Shown: positions 1-7,167 of the stretch, piece after piece | Position numbering within the stretch: position 1 is the stretch's first letter | Layout of the letters: every line of letters starts with the position of its first letter | Assembly (NCBI GenBank): GCA_964425315.1 | Contig: CAYRNB010000070.1 | Span: forward strand, 1 to 16,346 | Direction: 5' to 3' | Length of the DNA: 16,346 nucleotides | Source: Rhodoblastus sp964425315 | GTDB lineage: Bacteria; Pseudomonadota; Alphaproteobacteria; Rhizobiales; Beijerinckiaceae | Position numbers and translations under genes: made by a program | The notes under the pieces: model-generated | Seen by the model: only the letters and a program-made list of their open reading frames with translations | Database searches by the model: none | Told to the model about the DNA's origin: nothing

Positions 1-5
1 GATTC

Positions 6-893
6 ATGCAGAAAAAGATTCGCAAAGCGATTTTTCCCGTCGCCGGCCTCGGCACCCGCATGCTTCCCGCCACCAAGACCGTGCCGAAGGAAATGCTGAC
101 TGTGGTCGACCGGCCCGTGCTGCAGCATTGCGTGGAAGAGGCGCGCGAGGCGGGAATAGAGCATTTCGTCTTCGTCACCGGCCGCAACAAGGCGGTGATC
201 GAGGACCATTTCGACATCGCCTACGAACTTGAGGACGTGCTGCAGAAGCGCGGCAAGACCAAGGAATATGACCGGCTGAAAAGGGACCTGCCGCCTCCCG
301 GCTCGACCAGCTTCACCCGCCAGCACTCGCCGCTCGGCCTCGGCCACGCCATCTGGTGCGCGCGCGACATTATCGGCGACGAGCCCTTCGCCATTCTCCT
401 GCCCGACATGATCACCCTGCCCGGCCCCGGCGGCGCGCGCTGCATGCAGCAATGCGTCGAAACCTACGAGAAGCACGGCGGCAATGTCATCGCCGTCGAG
501 GAGGTCGCCCCGGAAGAGACGTCGCATTATGGCGTCATCGACGTAGGCGAGGATTTCGGCGCCTCTTTCGAAATCAAGGGCATGGTGGAAAAGCCGGCCA
601 GGGGCGCCGCGCCCTCCAATTTCATCATTTCCGGCCGCTATATTCTGTCGCCGGAGATTTTCGACCTGCTCGCCACGGGCCAAAAGGGCGCGGGCGGCGA
701 AATCCAGCTCACCGATTCGATGATCGAATTGGCCAGGACGCAGAAATTCTTCGGCCGCCGTTTCGACGGCAAGACCTACGACACCGGCTCGAAAATCGGC
801 TTTCTGACCGCCAATTTGGCCTTCGCCCTCGCCGATCCGGAAATCGAGCCGGGCTTTCGCGCCGAATTGAAAAGGATCGCCGGGCGGATTTGA
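6..893 (+). CDS. galU: UTP--glucose-1-phosphate uridylyltransferase
   Basis: Cytoplasmic enzyme that makes UDP-glucose and pyrophosphate from UTP and glucose-1-phosphate, supplying sugar for exopolysaccharide, LPS and glucans. The 295-residue length is normal for bacterial GalU. Visible family motifs are the nucleotide-binding loop FPVAGLGTRMLPATK (10-24) followed by PKEML (27-31), GLGHA (111-115), LLPDM (131-135), VEKP (194-197), APSN (202-205) and GEIQLTD (231-237). These are in GalU order, which separates it from RmlA or GlgC relatives. The ATG sits five bases inside the window, so its ribosome binding site and promoter are not visible. The gene converges on the outer-membrane protein gene with only 22 nt between stop codons. 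The reading frame is intact and complete. Confidence 0.96.
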   Translation: MQKKIRKAIFPVAGLGTRMLPATKTVPKEMLTVVDRPVLQHCVEEAREAGIEHFVFVTGRNKAVIEDHFDIAYELEDVLQKRGKTKEYDRLKRDLPPPGSTSFTRQHSPLGLGHAIWCARDIIGDEPFAILLPDMITLPGPGGARCMQQCVETYEKHGGNVIAVEEVAPEETSHYGVIDVGEDFGASFEIKGMVEKPARGAAPSNFIISGRYILSPEIFDLLATGQKGAGGEIQLTDSMIELARTQKFFGRRFDGKTYDTGSKIGFLTANLAFALADPEIEPGFRAELKRIAGRI

Positions 894-915
894 ACACCGG
901 CGAAGCCGCGGGTCG

Positions 916-2682
916 TCACCGCTGCAGCCTCAGCCCGACCATGATGATATTGGCGGTGTAATCGGTCCCCGGCGCGGCGGAGAGCATGCGCTGATGGGTG
1001 AAGCTCCCCTTGATGACGATGCAGCGGGTCAGGTTGTACTCGGCCTTCAGCCCGAATTGCATGAGAGTCTGGTTGGAGCCGCTGGCGTTGATATAGTTCC
1101 AGTTCTCGATGCTGGCGCTCGCGGTCAGGGTCAGATCGGGCATCACGGAATCGGAGATTTCAACTCCCCCCAGCCGGTCGATGGCGCCCGGTGAGCCGGG
1201 GATGGTGGTTTCATCCATCGTGGTCGCGCCGCGCAGGGTCACTTTGGTGAGGGGCGTCGCCGACCAGACCAGCGAGGAATTGAAGATCGGGCCGCGCAGA
1301 TTGGCCAGTCGCGGGTCCTGATAATTGCGGTCGGCGTAGCCGGCGGATATTTCGCCGGTCAAAAGCCGAGTCAGTTCGAAGGTCGAACCGGCGCTGATGG
1401 CGCCCCCGACCGAATCGCGCTCGTAGCCCGACGTATCGACCTGGCTGTCGTGGATGCGCCGATCGACCGTCCCTTCGACAAAGGGCTTCAATCCCGGCTT
1501 CAACTCATAGGACGCGCGCCCGACGAGGCCATAATCGTCATAGCTGTCCTGCGAAAGATTTTGGACCGAACCGTCGGAAAAATGCGCATTCGCCCAATAG
1601 ACGCGCTCGAAGGTTCCGCGCAGGCTCAATTCCAGCCGGTTGAACTGGTGGCTCGCGCCAAGGTCGCCGCCGTAACCGGCGATGATCGGACGGCCCTCGA
1701 GAATGATGGGCTTGCCGCCATTGTTGAGATTGGGCGAACTGGGCAATTGGGTCGAGAGGTTGAAATTGCCGTCCACCAGGATTTTCGTGTCGCGCGTCAC
1801 GTCGATGCGCGTCTTGAAATTGCCGTCCCCGTCCGGCGCGTCGGCGGAATGGTCCTTGAAATAATCGTCATAGCCGAGCCGGAAAGCGCCGGTGAAACTG
1901 TGAACGCTCCAGTCCGAGGCGGCGGAAGCGCCAATTTCCTCGCGCAGGAAGGGCGAGCCGACCAACCGCGACGACCCTTTTGGGGCGACATTGGGATTGT
2001 CGTTATAGCCGATATCCGTCTCCGCATAGGGCTTCACCCGCAGCAGGTAGAGATCAATGCCGACCGGTGCGAAGGGGTCCTTGTCGACGCGCGGCTTTCG
2101 GTGGGCCGGAATCGGCGCCGGCATGGCTGTCGTCGGAGACGGCGGCAGATAGGCGGGATCGGTCGGGTCCGTCGCGGCCTTGTATTTGGCGTCGCGTTTG
2201 GCTTCCGCCGAGGTGCGATAAGGAACGAGAGGCGGCAGCGGGTCGGCGAAAGTCTTTCTTTTTTTGCGGCGGCCGGGAACCCAGATTTTCGGCTTGCCGT
2301 AATTGGCCGAGCCGCTTTCCGGCGCCGGCGGGACGATCGGGTCCGTATCGGCCGCGTCGGCGAGAGGGGCGGAGCCACGAAGGCCCGCCGAACCGTCCAG
2401 CGCGGTGGAGTCGGCCGGCTCGGCGGAATCCGCAAGGGCGGAGGAATCCGCCGGCGTCGCGTAATCGGGCGACGATAAATCGTCGAAGGTCGAGGTCCGC
2501 AGCGCCGCCTGCTGCGCCAAAGCCCCCGACTGCGTCAGAACCAAGAAACTCGCCGCGAGCGCCAATAGGCTCGAGGCCGCCAGCGCTGCGCGACGCGACG
2601 ACACAAGCGTCCGGTTCTTGCGGCGCGGTCTGAAGGACAAAACGGGCCTCGCGGAAGGGCGCAAACTGCGCCGTTTCCGCAT
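916..2682 (-). CDS. outer-membrane beta-barrel protein with long periplasmic N-terminal linker
   Basis: Predicted outer-membrane barrel of 588 residues, resembling the rhizobial 'outer membrane beta-barrel' (BBP2-type) families; function unknown. An Arg-rich start (1-30) precedes a hydrophobic signal stretch (about 32-52) ending in ALAQQ, so signal peptidase cleavage near 56-58 is likely. Residues 60-205 look disordered: three degenerate 12-residue Ala/Asp/Ser repeats (77-112), a basic patch PGRRKKRKTF (136-145), then Pro-rich sequence. From about 208 to the end, short alternating segments rich in Tyr, Asp, Gly and aromatic residues look like beta-strands, finishing in MVGLRLQR as a barrel would. 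A GTG at residue 27 (VSSRRAALAAS) would give a more ordinary signal peptide, and no clear Shine-Dalgarno supports the ATG. It lies 62 nt downstream of the reductase gene on the same strand. The family assignment is moderate and the barrel class is fairly secure. Confidence 0.8.
   Translation of the reverse strand: MRKRRSLRPSARPVLSFRPRRKNRTLVSSRRAALAASSLLALAASFLVLTQSGALAQQAALRTSTFDDLSSPDYATPADSSALADSAEPADSTALDGSAGLRGSAPLADAADTDPIVPPAPESGSANYGKPKIWVPGRRKKRKTFADPLPPLVPYRTSAEAKRDAKYKAATDPTDPAYLPPSPTTAMPAPIPAHRKPRVDKDPFAPVGIDLYLLRVKPYAETDIGYNDNPNVAPKGSSRLVGSPFLREEIGASAASDWSVHSFTGAFRLGYDDYFKDHSADAPDGDGNFKTRIDVTRDTKILVDGNFNLSTQLPSSPNLNNGGKPIILEGRPIIAGYGGDLGASHQFNRLELSLRGTFERVYWANAHFSDGSVQNLSQDSYDDYGLVGRASYELKPGLKPFVEGTVDRRIHDSQVDTSGYERDSVGGAISAGSTFELTRLLTGEISAGYADRNYQDPRLANLRGPIFNSSLVWSATPLTKVTLRGATTMDETTIPGSPGAIDRLGGVEISDSVMPDLTLTASASIENWNYINASGSNQTLMQFGLKAEYNLTRCIVIKGSFTHQRMLSAAPGTDYTANIIMVGLRLQR
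2347..2454 (-). repeat. three degenerate 36-nt repeats in the outer-membrane protein linker
   Basis: On the minus strand this stretch encodes three consecutive 12-residue units: PADSSALADSAE, PADSTALDGSAG and LRGSAPLADAAD (residues 77-112 of the barrel protein). Units one and two share 8 of 12 residues; the third is more diverged. The units are in-frame multiples of three, so length changes would keep the reading frame. The Ala/Asp/Ser composition suggests a flexible periplasmic spacer. Confidence 0.6.
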
Positions 2683-2744
2683 CAGCGTTAGGCATTTATG
2701 GTTAAAAGAGCCTTACTCCGGCCCGTTTCACGCCGGGCGGGCGG

Positions 2745-3842
2745 TCACGCCGTCAGCGTCGGATAATCCGTGTAACCATCGGCGCCGCCGCCAAAAAAGG
2801 CTTTCAGATTGGGCGGGTTGAGCGGGGCGTTGCGGCGCAGCCGCTCGACCAGATCGGGATTGGAGATGAACGGCCGCCCAAAGGCGATGAGATCGGCCGC
2901 GCCCGCCTCCAGGGTCTTGAGCGCCAGGTCGCGGTCATAGCCGTTATTGGCGATATAGGCGCCGGCGAAATTGCGGCGCAAAGCGGCGTAATCAAAGGGC
3001 GCGATGTCGCGCGGGCCCTGAGTCGCCCCTTCGATCACATGAATATAAAGGAGTTTCCGCGCGGAAAGCTCCCGCGCCAGATATTCGAACATAGGCTGCG
3101 GATCGCTGTCGAGCGCGTCATTGGCAGGGCTCACCGGCGACAAGCGGATTCCGACCCGCCCCGAGGGCAGGACTTTGGCGATCGCATCCGCAACCTCCAG
3201 GGTCAGTCGGCAGCGGTTTTCGATCGACCCCCCGTAAGCGTCGGCGCGATGGTTGGGGCCGTCCTTTTGGAACTGGTCGAGCAGGTAGCCGTTGGCGGCG
3301 TGGATTTCGACCCCGTCGAAGCCGGCGGCGACCGCGTTCCGCGCCGCCCTGGCGTAATCGGCGACTATGCCGGGGATTTCTCCCAACTCCAGAGCGCGGG
3401 GCGCCGACACCTCTTCAAAGCCGCCGGCGATGAAAGTTCTTGTCTTGGCGCGGATGGCGGAAGGACCGACCGGCGGGGCGCCGCCGAGCTGCAGCGAGAC
3501 ATGCGACACCCGCCCGACATGCCAGAGCTGGATGAAAATGCGGCCGCCAGCGCGATGCACCGCCTCGGTGACCCTGCGCCAGCCGGCGATCTGCGCCTCG
3601 CTGTAGATGCCCGGCGTAAAAATATAGCCCTGGCCCTGCTGGGAAATCTGCGACGCTTCGCTGACGATCAGCCCGGCTCCGGCGCGCTGGCGGTAATATT
3701 CGACCATGAGATCGGTGGGCGCCTCGCCGCCCTCATTGGCGCGGTTGCGCGTCAGTGGGGCCATGACCACGCGGTTTTTCAGGCGCAGATCGCCCAGATC
3801 ATAGGGCTGAAACAGGAGAGATTCGGCGGGGGCGGCGAGCAT
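2745..3842 (-). CDS. Old Yellow Enzyme-family NADH:flavin oxidoreductase (alkene reductase, NemA-like)
   Basis: FMN-dependent cytoplasmic reductase of activated C=C bonds, and in relatives of nitro compounds and nitrate esters. It is 365 residues, the usual size, with a single TIM-barrel. Visible are the N-terminal KNRVVMAPLTRNRA (22-35), EYYRQRAGAGLIVSE (48-62), the FMN-binding QLWHVGR (105-111), and the substrate pocket HAANGY (181-186). H181 and N184 form the anion-binding His/Asn pair and Y186 is the proton donor, as in yeast OYE1; enterobacterial NemA has His/His. The C-terminus has AFGRPFISNPDLV (320-332) and GGGADGYTDYP (351-361), as in NemA. The start chosen is the ATG at 3842, with AAGGA about 8 nt upstream and the family N-terminus directly after it; an in-frame upstream start at 3944 adds 34 residues without family resemblance. 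The natural substrate is unknown. Confidence 0.92.
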   Translation of the reverse strand: MLAAPAESLLFQPYDLGDLRLKNRVVMAPLTRNRANEGGEAPTDLMVEYYRQRAGAGLIVSEASQISQQGQGYIFTPGIYSEAQIAGWRRVTEAVHRAGGRIFIQLWHVGRVSHVSLQLGGAPPVGPSAIRAKTRTFIAGGFEEVSAPRALELGEIPGIVADYARAARNAVAAGFDGVEIHAANGYLLDQFQKDGPNHRADAYGGSIENRCRLTLEVADAIAKVLPSGRVGIRLSPVSPANDALDSDPQPMFEYLARELSARKLLYIHVIEGATQGPRDIAPFDYAALRRNFAGAYIANNGYDRDLALKTLEAGAADLIAFGRPFISNPDLVERLRRNAPLNPPNLKAFFGGGADGYTDYPTLTA

Positions 3843-3966
3843 GGGGACGATCCTTTTTCGGCGTCGCACAAGGCTGGCGTCGTCCCGCCATTTAGGCGCG
3901 CCGCCGCCGGGCGACAATGCGCCTGCGGCGCCCTGTCGCGGCAAGGATCGGCTTGCGAAAATGAAA

Positions 3967-4209
3967 TTACTCGACGCCGACGGCGGAGAGGTAGAGGTCG
4001 AGAATCTCCTCCTCCTCGCGGCGCTTGTTATGGTCCTGTTTGCGGATCGATACGACCTTGCGCATGATTTTCACGTCGTAGCCCTCGCCCTTGGCTTCGG
4101 CGTAAACCTCCTTGATGTCGTCGGCGATCGCCTTTTTCTCCTCTTCGAGCCGCTCGATGCGCTCGATGAAGGATTTCAAATGCCCGCCGTCGAGCGTATT
4201 GGCCCCCAT
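3967..4209 (-). CDS. gapR: GapR-family DNA-binding protein (DUF2312)
   Basis: Small nucleoid-associated protein. In Caulobacter, GapR binds overtwisted AT-rich DNA ahead of replication and transcription and stimulates topoisomerases. This copy has 80 residues; Caulobacter GapR is about 89. The diagnostic coiled-coil FIERIERLEEEKKAIADDIK is followed by VYAEAKGEGYD, then the lysine/arginine-rich helix RKVVSIRKQDHNKRREEEE, ending in LDLYLSAVG. The ATG at 4209 is chosen because AGGCGGG lies about 5 nt before it. An in-frame TTG at 4230 would add seven residues but has no visible ribosome binding site. It lies 60 nt downstream of the N-formylglutamate amidohydrolase gene and 124 nt upstream of the reductase gene. 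The gene is intact, and the family assignment is very secure. Confidence 0.93.
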   Translation of the reverse strand: MGANTLDGGHLKSFIERIERLEEEKKAIADDIKEVYAEAKGEGYDVKIMRKVVSIRKQDHNKRREEEEILDLYLSAVGVE

Positions 4210-4269
4210 ATTGTCCCGCCTGTGCTTCAATGGTGAATTCGGCTCTTAGAGACCAGCCGAAGGGCGGCG

Positions 4270-5136
4270 TCAAGACAAGCGGCAAAGGGCGCGTGAGCCG
4301 TAATATTCCTCCCGGGCCAAATCCTCGCGCTTGAGAAGGGGTTGCAGAACGCCGGCCAGAATCTCCGCCCAGGCGTCGCAATGCTCGGGCTTGGACAGCA
4401 GGTCCTGGCGGATTTCGATCAGGGCGCCCGGCAGGCCGCGCCGCGTCGACAATTCATACATGCTGTCGCCGTAAAGCGCGCCGTCATAGGGCTCGTTGTC
4501 GCCCACCGTCAGGCCGTGGTCCTCGCGCAACGAGCGGATGAGCGGCTGGGCGAGGCGCGGGTCCTGGTCCCAGAGCACGCCGACCTGCCAGGGCCGCGCC
4601 TTTCGCTTGAAACGCGGGGTGAAGGAATGGATCCCGAGAAGGACGGGAACGCGCCTTTCCGCGCGGACTTTTTCGACCAGGTCGGCGCAGGCGCGCCGAT
4701 AGGGGCGCCAGTAGGTCTCGATCCGTCGTGAAATCTCCACATCGTCGATATAGGCGTTGCCGGGAATGATCGCGCCGTCGGACAGGCGCATGACCAGGGT
4801 CGGATCGTCCTCGGCGCGATTGGGGTCGATCAGCAGGCGGGAAAAGCAGGCGAAAGCCGCCGCCGCGCCGGTCAGGCCGGCGAGCTTTCGCGTCACCGCC
4901 TCAGCGCCCAGGTCATAGGCGATATGGCGCCTCATCGCCTCCGGAGGCAGGCCGAGATCGCCATAGGCCGGCGGCAGGTCGCTGCGGGCGTGGTCGCAGA
5001 ACAGGATAAGCCGTTGATTCGCCGCCCCGGGCAGAATTTCGACTGGCCGGAAGGGCGATTCGGGGGGCTCTAAGGGATTTCTTTGTGGCTGCTGCACGGG
5101 ATTGGCGGCAAATTGACGCCCATGCGCAAAGCGCAT
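4270..5136 (-). CDS. N-formylglutamate amidohydrolase family protein
   Basis: Member of the N-formylglutamate amidohydrolase (FGase/HutG-type) family, metal-dependent enzymes that release formate from N-formylglutamate in histidine breakdown. No other hut genes are near, so the real substrate is open. It has 288 residues. Visible conserved elements are FCDHARSDLP (46-55) with likely metal ligand H49, YGDLGLP (58-64), HIAYDLGA (71-78), SRLLIDPNR (99-107), GIHSFTP (168-174), DNEPYDG (213-219) and ALIEIRQDLL (238-247). The first 30 or so residues are Pro/Gln-rich and look non-conserved, so the true start may be later, for example the in-frame GTG at codon 14; no Shine-Dalgarno decides it. It is divergent from the DUF1036 gene across about 100 nt and is the first gene of the leftward group. 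Confidence 0.88.
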   Translation of the reverse strand: MRFAHGRQFAANPVQQPQRNPLEPPESPFRPVEILPGAANQRLILFCDHARSDLPPAYGDLGLPPEAMRRHIAYDLGAEAVTRKLAGLTGAAAAFACFSRLLIDPNRAEDDPTLVMRLSDGAIIPGNAYIDDVEISRRIETYWRPYRRACADLVEKVRAERRVPVLLGIHSFTPRFKRKARPWQVGVLWDQDPRLAQPLIRSLREDHGLTVGDNEPYDGALYGDSMYELSTRRGLPGALIEIRQDLLSKPEHCDAWAEILAGVLQPLLKREDLAREEYYGSRALCRLS

Positions 5137-5158
5137 CGACGCGGTCGGGGTTTATCGT

Positions 5159-5189
5159 TTAAAAGACGACCGCCGCTCGATTCCGTCAA
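5159..5189 (-). promoter_or_regulatory. possible sigma-70-type promoter for the leftward gene group
   Basis: On the minus strand TTGACG (5189-5184) matches a -35 box and is followed 19 nt later by TTTTAA (5164-5159), a plausible but weak -10. The predicted transcript start near 5152 is just upstream of the amidohydrolase ATG at 5136. The spacing is longer than ideal, so this is tentative. Confidence 0.28.
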
Positions 5190-5235
5190 GAGTCGAAGCA
5201 GGCTTCCGGGTGAACAAAGCAGAATTTCGAACTCC

Positions 5236-5673
5236 ATGGCCAAAGCCTTCCTGCGCAATCCGGCGCGTATCGGCGCATTGGCTTTGGCTTTCGGCCTGGC
5301 GGCGGCCGGCGCGGCGCGCGCCGATTTCCGCGTATGCAACAGCGCCGCCACCCGCGTCAGCGTCGCCATCGCCTACACCAACGGCGCCAAATGGATCAGC
5401 GAAGGCTGGTGGAACCTTAAGCCCACGGCTTGCGAGACGATTCTACGCGGGCCGCTCGCCGAGCAATATTACTATGTCTACGCCATGGACGCGCGCGGCG
5501 GCGAATGGAAGGGCGAGGACTTCATGTGCACCCGTGACCGCGAGTTTCGCATCGAAGGACGCAAGGACTGTTTCGTGCGCGGGTTCGATCGCTCCGGCTT
5601 TTTCGAGGTGGACACCGGCAAGGACGCCCAAAACTGGACAGTGCGATTGACCGACCCGACCACCCCGCGCTGA
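5236..5673 (+). CDS. DUF1036 secreted protein
   Basis: Small exported protein of unknown function. The 145 residues begin with a clear signal peptide: MAKAFLRNPARIG, a hydrophobic Ala/Leu core (about 13-26), then ARA before Asp30 as a signal peptidase I site. The mature domain starts DFRVCNS and contains four cysteines (C34, C66, C98, C112), consistent with two disulfides in the periplasm, plus WISEGWWNL (53-61) and YYYVYAMDA (78-86), typical of DUF1036. The ATG at 5236 is chosen because the signal peptide starts there; upstream in-frame starts reach back to 5083 but would put 51 non-conserved residues before it. The Shine-Dalgarno is weak. It lies 36 nt before pyk, a neighbourhood I recall as common in Rhizobiales. 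Confidence 0.88.
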   Translation: MAKAFLRNPARIGALALAFGLAAAGAARADFRVCNSAATRVSVAIAYTNGAKWISEGWWNLKPTACETILRGPLAEQYYYVYAMDARGGEWKGEDFMCTRDREFRIEGRKDCFVRGFDRSGFFEVDTGKDAQNWTVRLTDPTTPR

Positions 5674-5709
5674 CCGCTCCCTTTCTTTTCGCCGCATCAG
5701 GATCGAACC

Positions 5710-7146
5710 ATGAAACGTCGGCGCCGCTGCAAGATCATCGCCACCCTGGGTCCCGCCTCCAATAGCGAGGCGATGATCGAGACTTTGTGGCAAGCGGGAG
5801 CCGATCTCTTCCGCATCAATATGAGCCATGCCGATCCCGCCGCCCTGCGCGAGCGGGTCGCCATGATTCGCGCCGTCGAGGCGCGCGTCGGCCGGCCGAT
5901 CGGGGTGCTGGTCGACCTGCAGGGACCGAAATTGCGGGTCGGGACCTTCGCCGGCGGCGGCGCCGATCTCGTGGCGGGACGGAGGTTCACGCTCGACTCC
6001 GATCCCGCGCCCGGCGACGCCTCGCGCGTGCGCCTGCCGCATCCGGAAATCCTTCTCGCCCTGCAGCCCGGACATAAGCTGCTGATCGACGACGGCAGGC
6101 TGCGCCTGCACATTATCGAGGCCAACGCCGACAGCGCCGTGGCGATGGTCGACCTCGGCGGCCACATTTCCGACCGCAAGGGCGTCAGCCTGCCGAACAC
6201 GGAAATCGCCGTCGCCGCCATGACCGCCAAGGACCGCGTCGACATTGAGGCGGCGCTCGAAACAGGCGTGGACTGGATCGCCCTGTCCTTCGTGCAGCGC
6301 GGCGAGGATGTGGCGGAGGTGAAAAAAATCGTCGATGGCCGCGCCTTGGTCATGGCCAAGATCGAAAAGCCGCAGGCCATCACCCGGCTCGATGAAATCC
6401 TCGCCGCCGCCGATGGCCTGATGGTGGCGCGCGGCGACCTCGGCGTCGAAATGCCGCTGGAAAAGGTGCCGGGACTGCAGAAGCGTCTCACCCGCGAGGC
6501 GCGCCGTCTCGGCCGGCCCGTCGTCGTGGCGACGCAAATGCTCGAATCGATGATTACGGCGCCGGCGCCCACCCGCGCTGAAGTCTCCGACGTCGCCACC
6601 GCCGTTTTTGAAGGCGCCGACGCCATCATGCTTTCGGCGGAAAGCGCCTCCGGCCGCTATCCGACCGAAGCCGTGACGATGATGAGCAAGATCGCCGACG
6701 AAGTGGAGCGGGAAAGCGTCTATCGCACCATTATCGCCGCCCAGCGCGCCGCGCCCGAGCGGACCGGCGCCGACGCCGTGGCCATGGCGGCGCGCGACAT
6801 GGCCGAAACGCTGGATTTGAAGGCGATCGTCGCCTGGACCGATTCCGGCGCCACGGCCTTGCGCATCTCGCGCGAGCGGCCGCGTTCACCGATTCTCGCG
6901 CTCACCCCCAATCGCGACACGGCGCGGCGGCTGACGCTCGTCTGGGGCGTGCAGGCCGTTGTCACCAAGGACGCGCATGACGTCGACGACATGGCTAATC
7001 GCGCCTGCAAATTCGCGGTCCGACAGGGTTTCGCCGCTCCGGCAGAGAGGATCGTCATTATCGCCGGCGTGCCGTTCGGAACGCCCGGCGCCACCAATAT
7101 GGTGCGCCTCGCCTTTATCGACGCGGAAGGCTTTCGCGCCTCGTAA
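5710..7146 (+). CDS. pyk: pyruvate kinase, predicted K+-independent type
   Basis: Glycolytic enzyme converting phosphoenolpyruvate and ADP to pyruvate and ATP in the cytoplasm. It has 478 residues with the usual A/B/C domain order. Key sites are CKIIATLGPAS (7-17), RINMSH (35-40), DLQGPKLR (69-76), the catalytic Lys217 in MAKIEKP (215-221), MVARGDLGVE (238-247), ATQMLESM (274-281), PTRAEVSDVATAV (287-299) and MLSAESASG (307-315). At the places where rabbit enzyme has Thr113 and Glu117, this protein has Leu70 and Lys74, the pairing known from K+-independent pyruvate kinases. AGGA lies 7 nt before the ATG. The stop is only 21 nt from the yejA ATG, with no terminator visible between them, so read-through into the transporter operon is likely. 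Confidence 0.97.
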   Translation: MKRRRRCKIIATLGPASNSEAMIETLWQAGADLFRINMSHADPAALRERVAMIRAVEARVGRPIGVLVDLQGPKLRVGTFAGGGADLVAGRRFTLDSDPAPGDASRVRLPHPEILLALQPGHKLLIDDGRLRLHIIEANADSAVAMVDLGGHISDRKGVSLPNTEIAVAAMTAKDRVDIEAALETGVDWIALSFVQRGEDVAEVKKIVDGRALVMAKIEKPQAITRLDEILAAADGLMVARGDLGVEMPLEKVPGLQKRLTREARRLGRPVVVATQMLESMITAPAPTRAEVSDVATAVFEGADAIMLSAESASGRYPTEAVTMMSKIADEVERESVYRTIIAAQRAAPERTGADAVAMAARDMAETLDLKAIVAWTDSGATALRISRERPRSPILALTPNRDTARRLTLVWGVQAVVTKDAHDVDDMANRACKFAVRQGFAAPAERIVIIAGVPFGTPGATNMVRLAFIDAEGFRAS

Positions 7147-7167
7147 GAGCGACGTAAAAGCGACATA

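Noticed and set aside
1450..2478. 342-codon open frame on the plus strand, antisense to the outer-membrane protein gene
   Set aside because: Arg-rich, low-quality translation with no recognisable motif. It mirrors the codon positions of the real minus-strand gene, as expected in GC-rich DNA.
3039..4067. 342-codon plus-strand open frame across the reductase and gapR genes
   Set aside because: Antisense to two clearly identified genes and spans their intergenic region; no family resemblance.
5113..5118. TTGACG on the plus strand as a -35 box for the DUF1036 gene
   Set aside because: No acceptable -10 hexamer lies 16-19 nt downstream.
5443..6537. 364-codon minus-strand open frame opposite DUF1036 and pyk
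   Set aside because: The opposite strand encodes pyruvate kinase with all catalytic motifs; this translation is His/Gly/Asp-rich shadow sequence.
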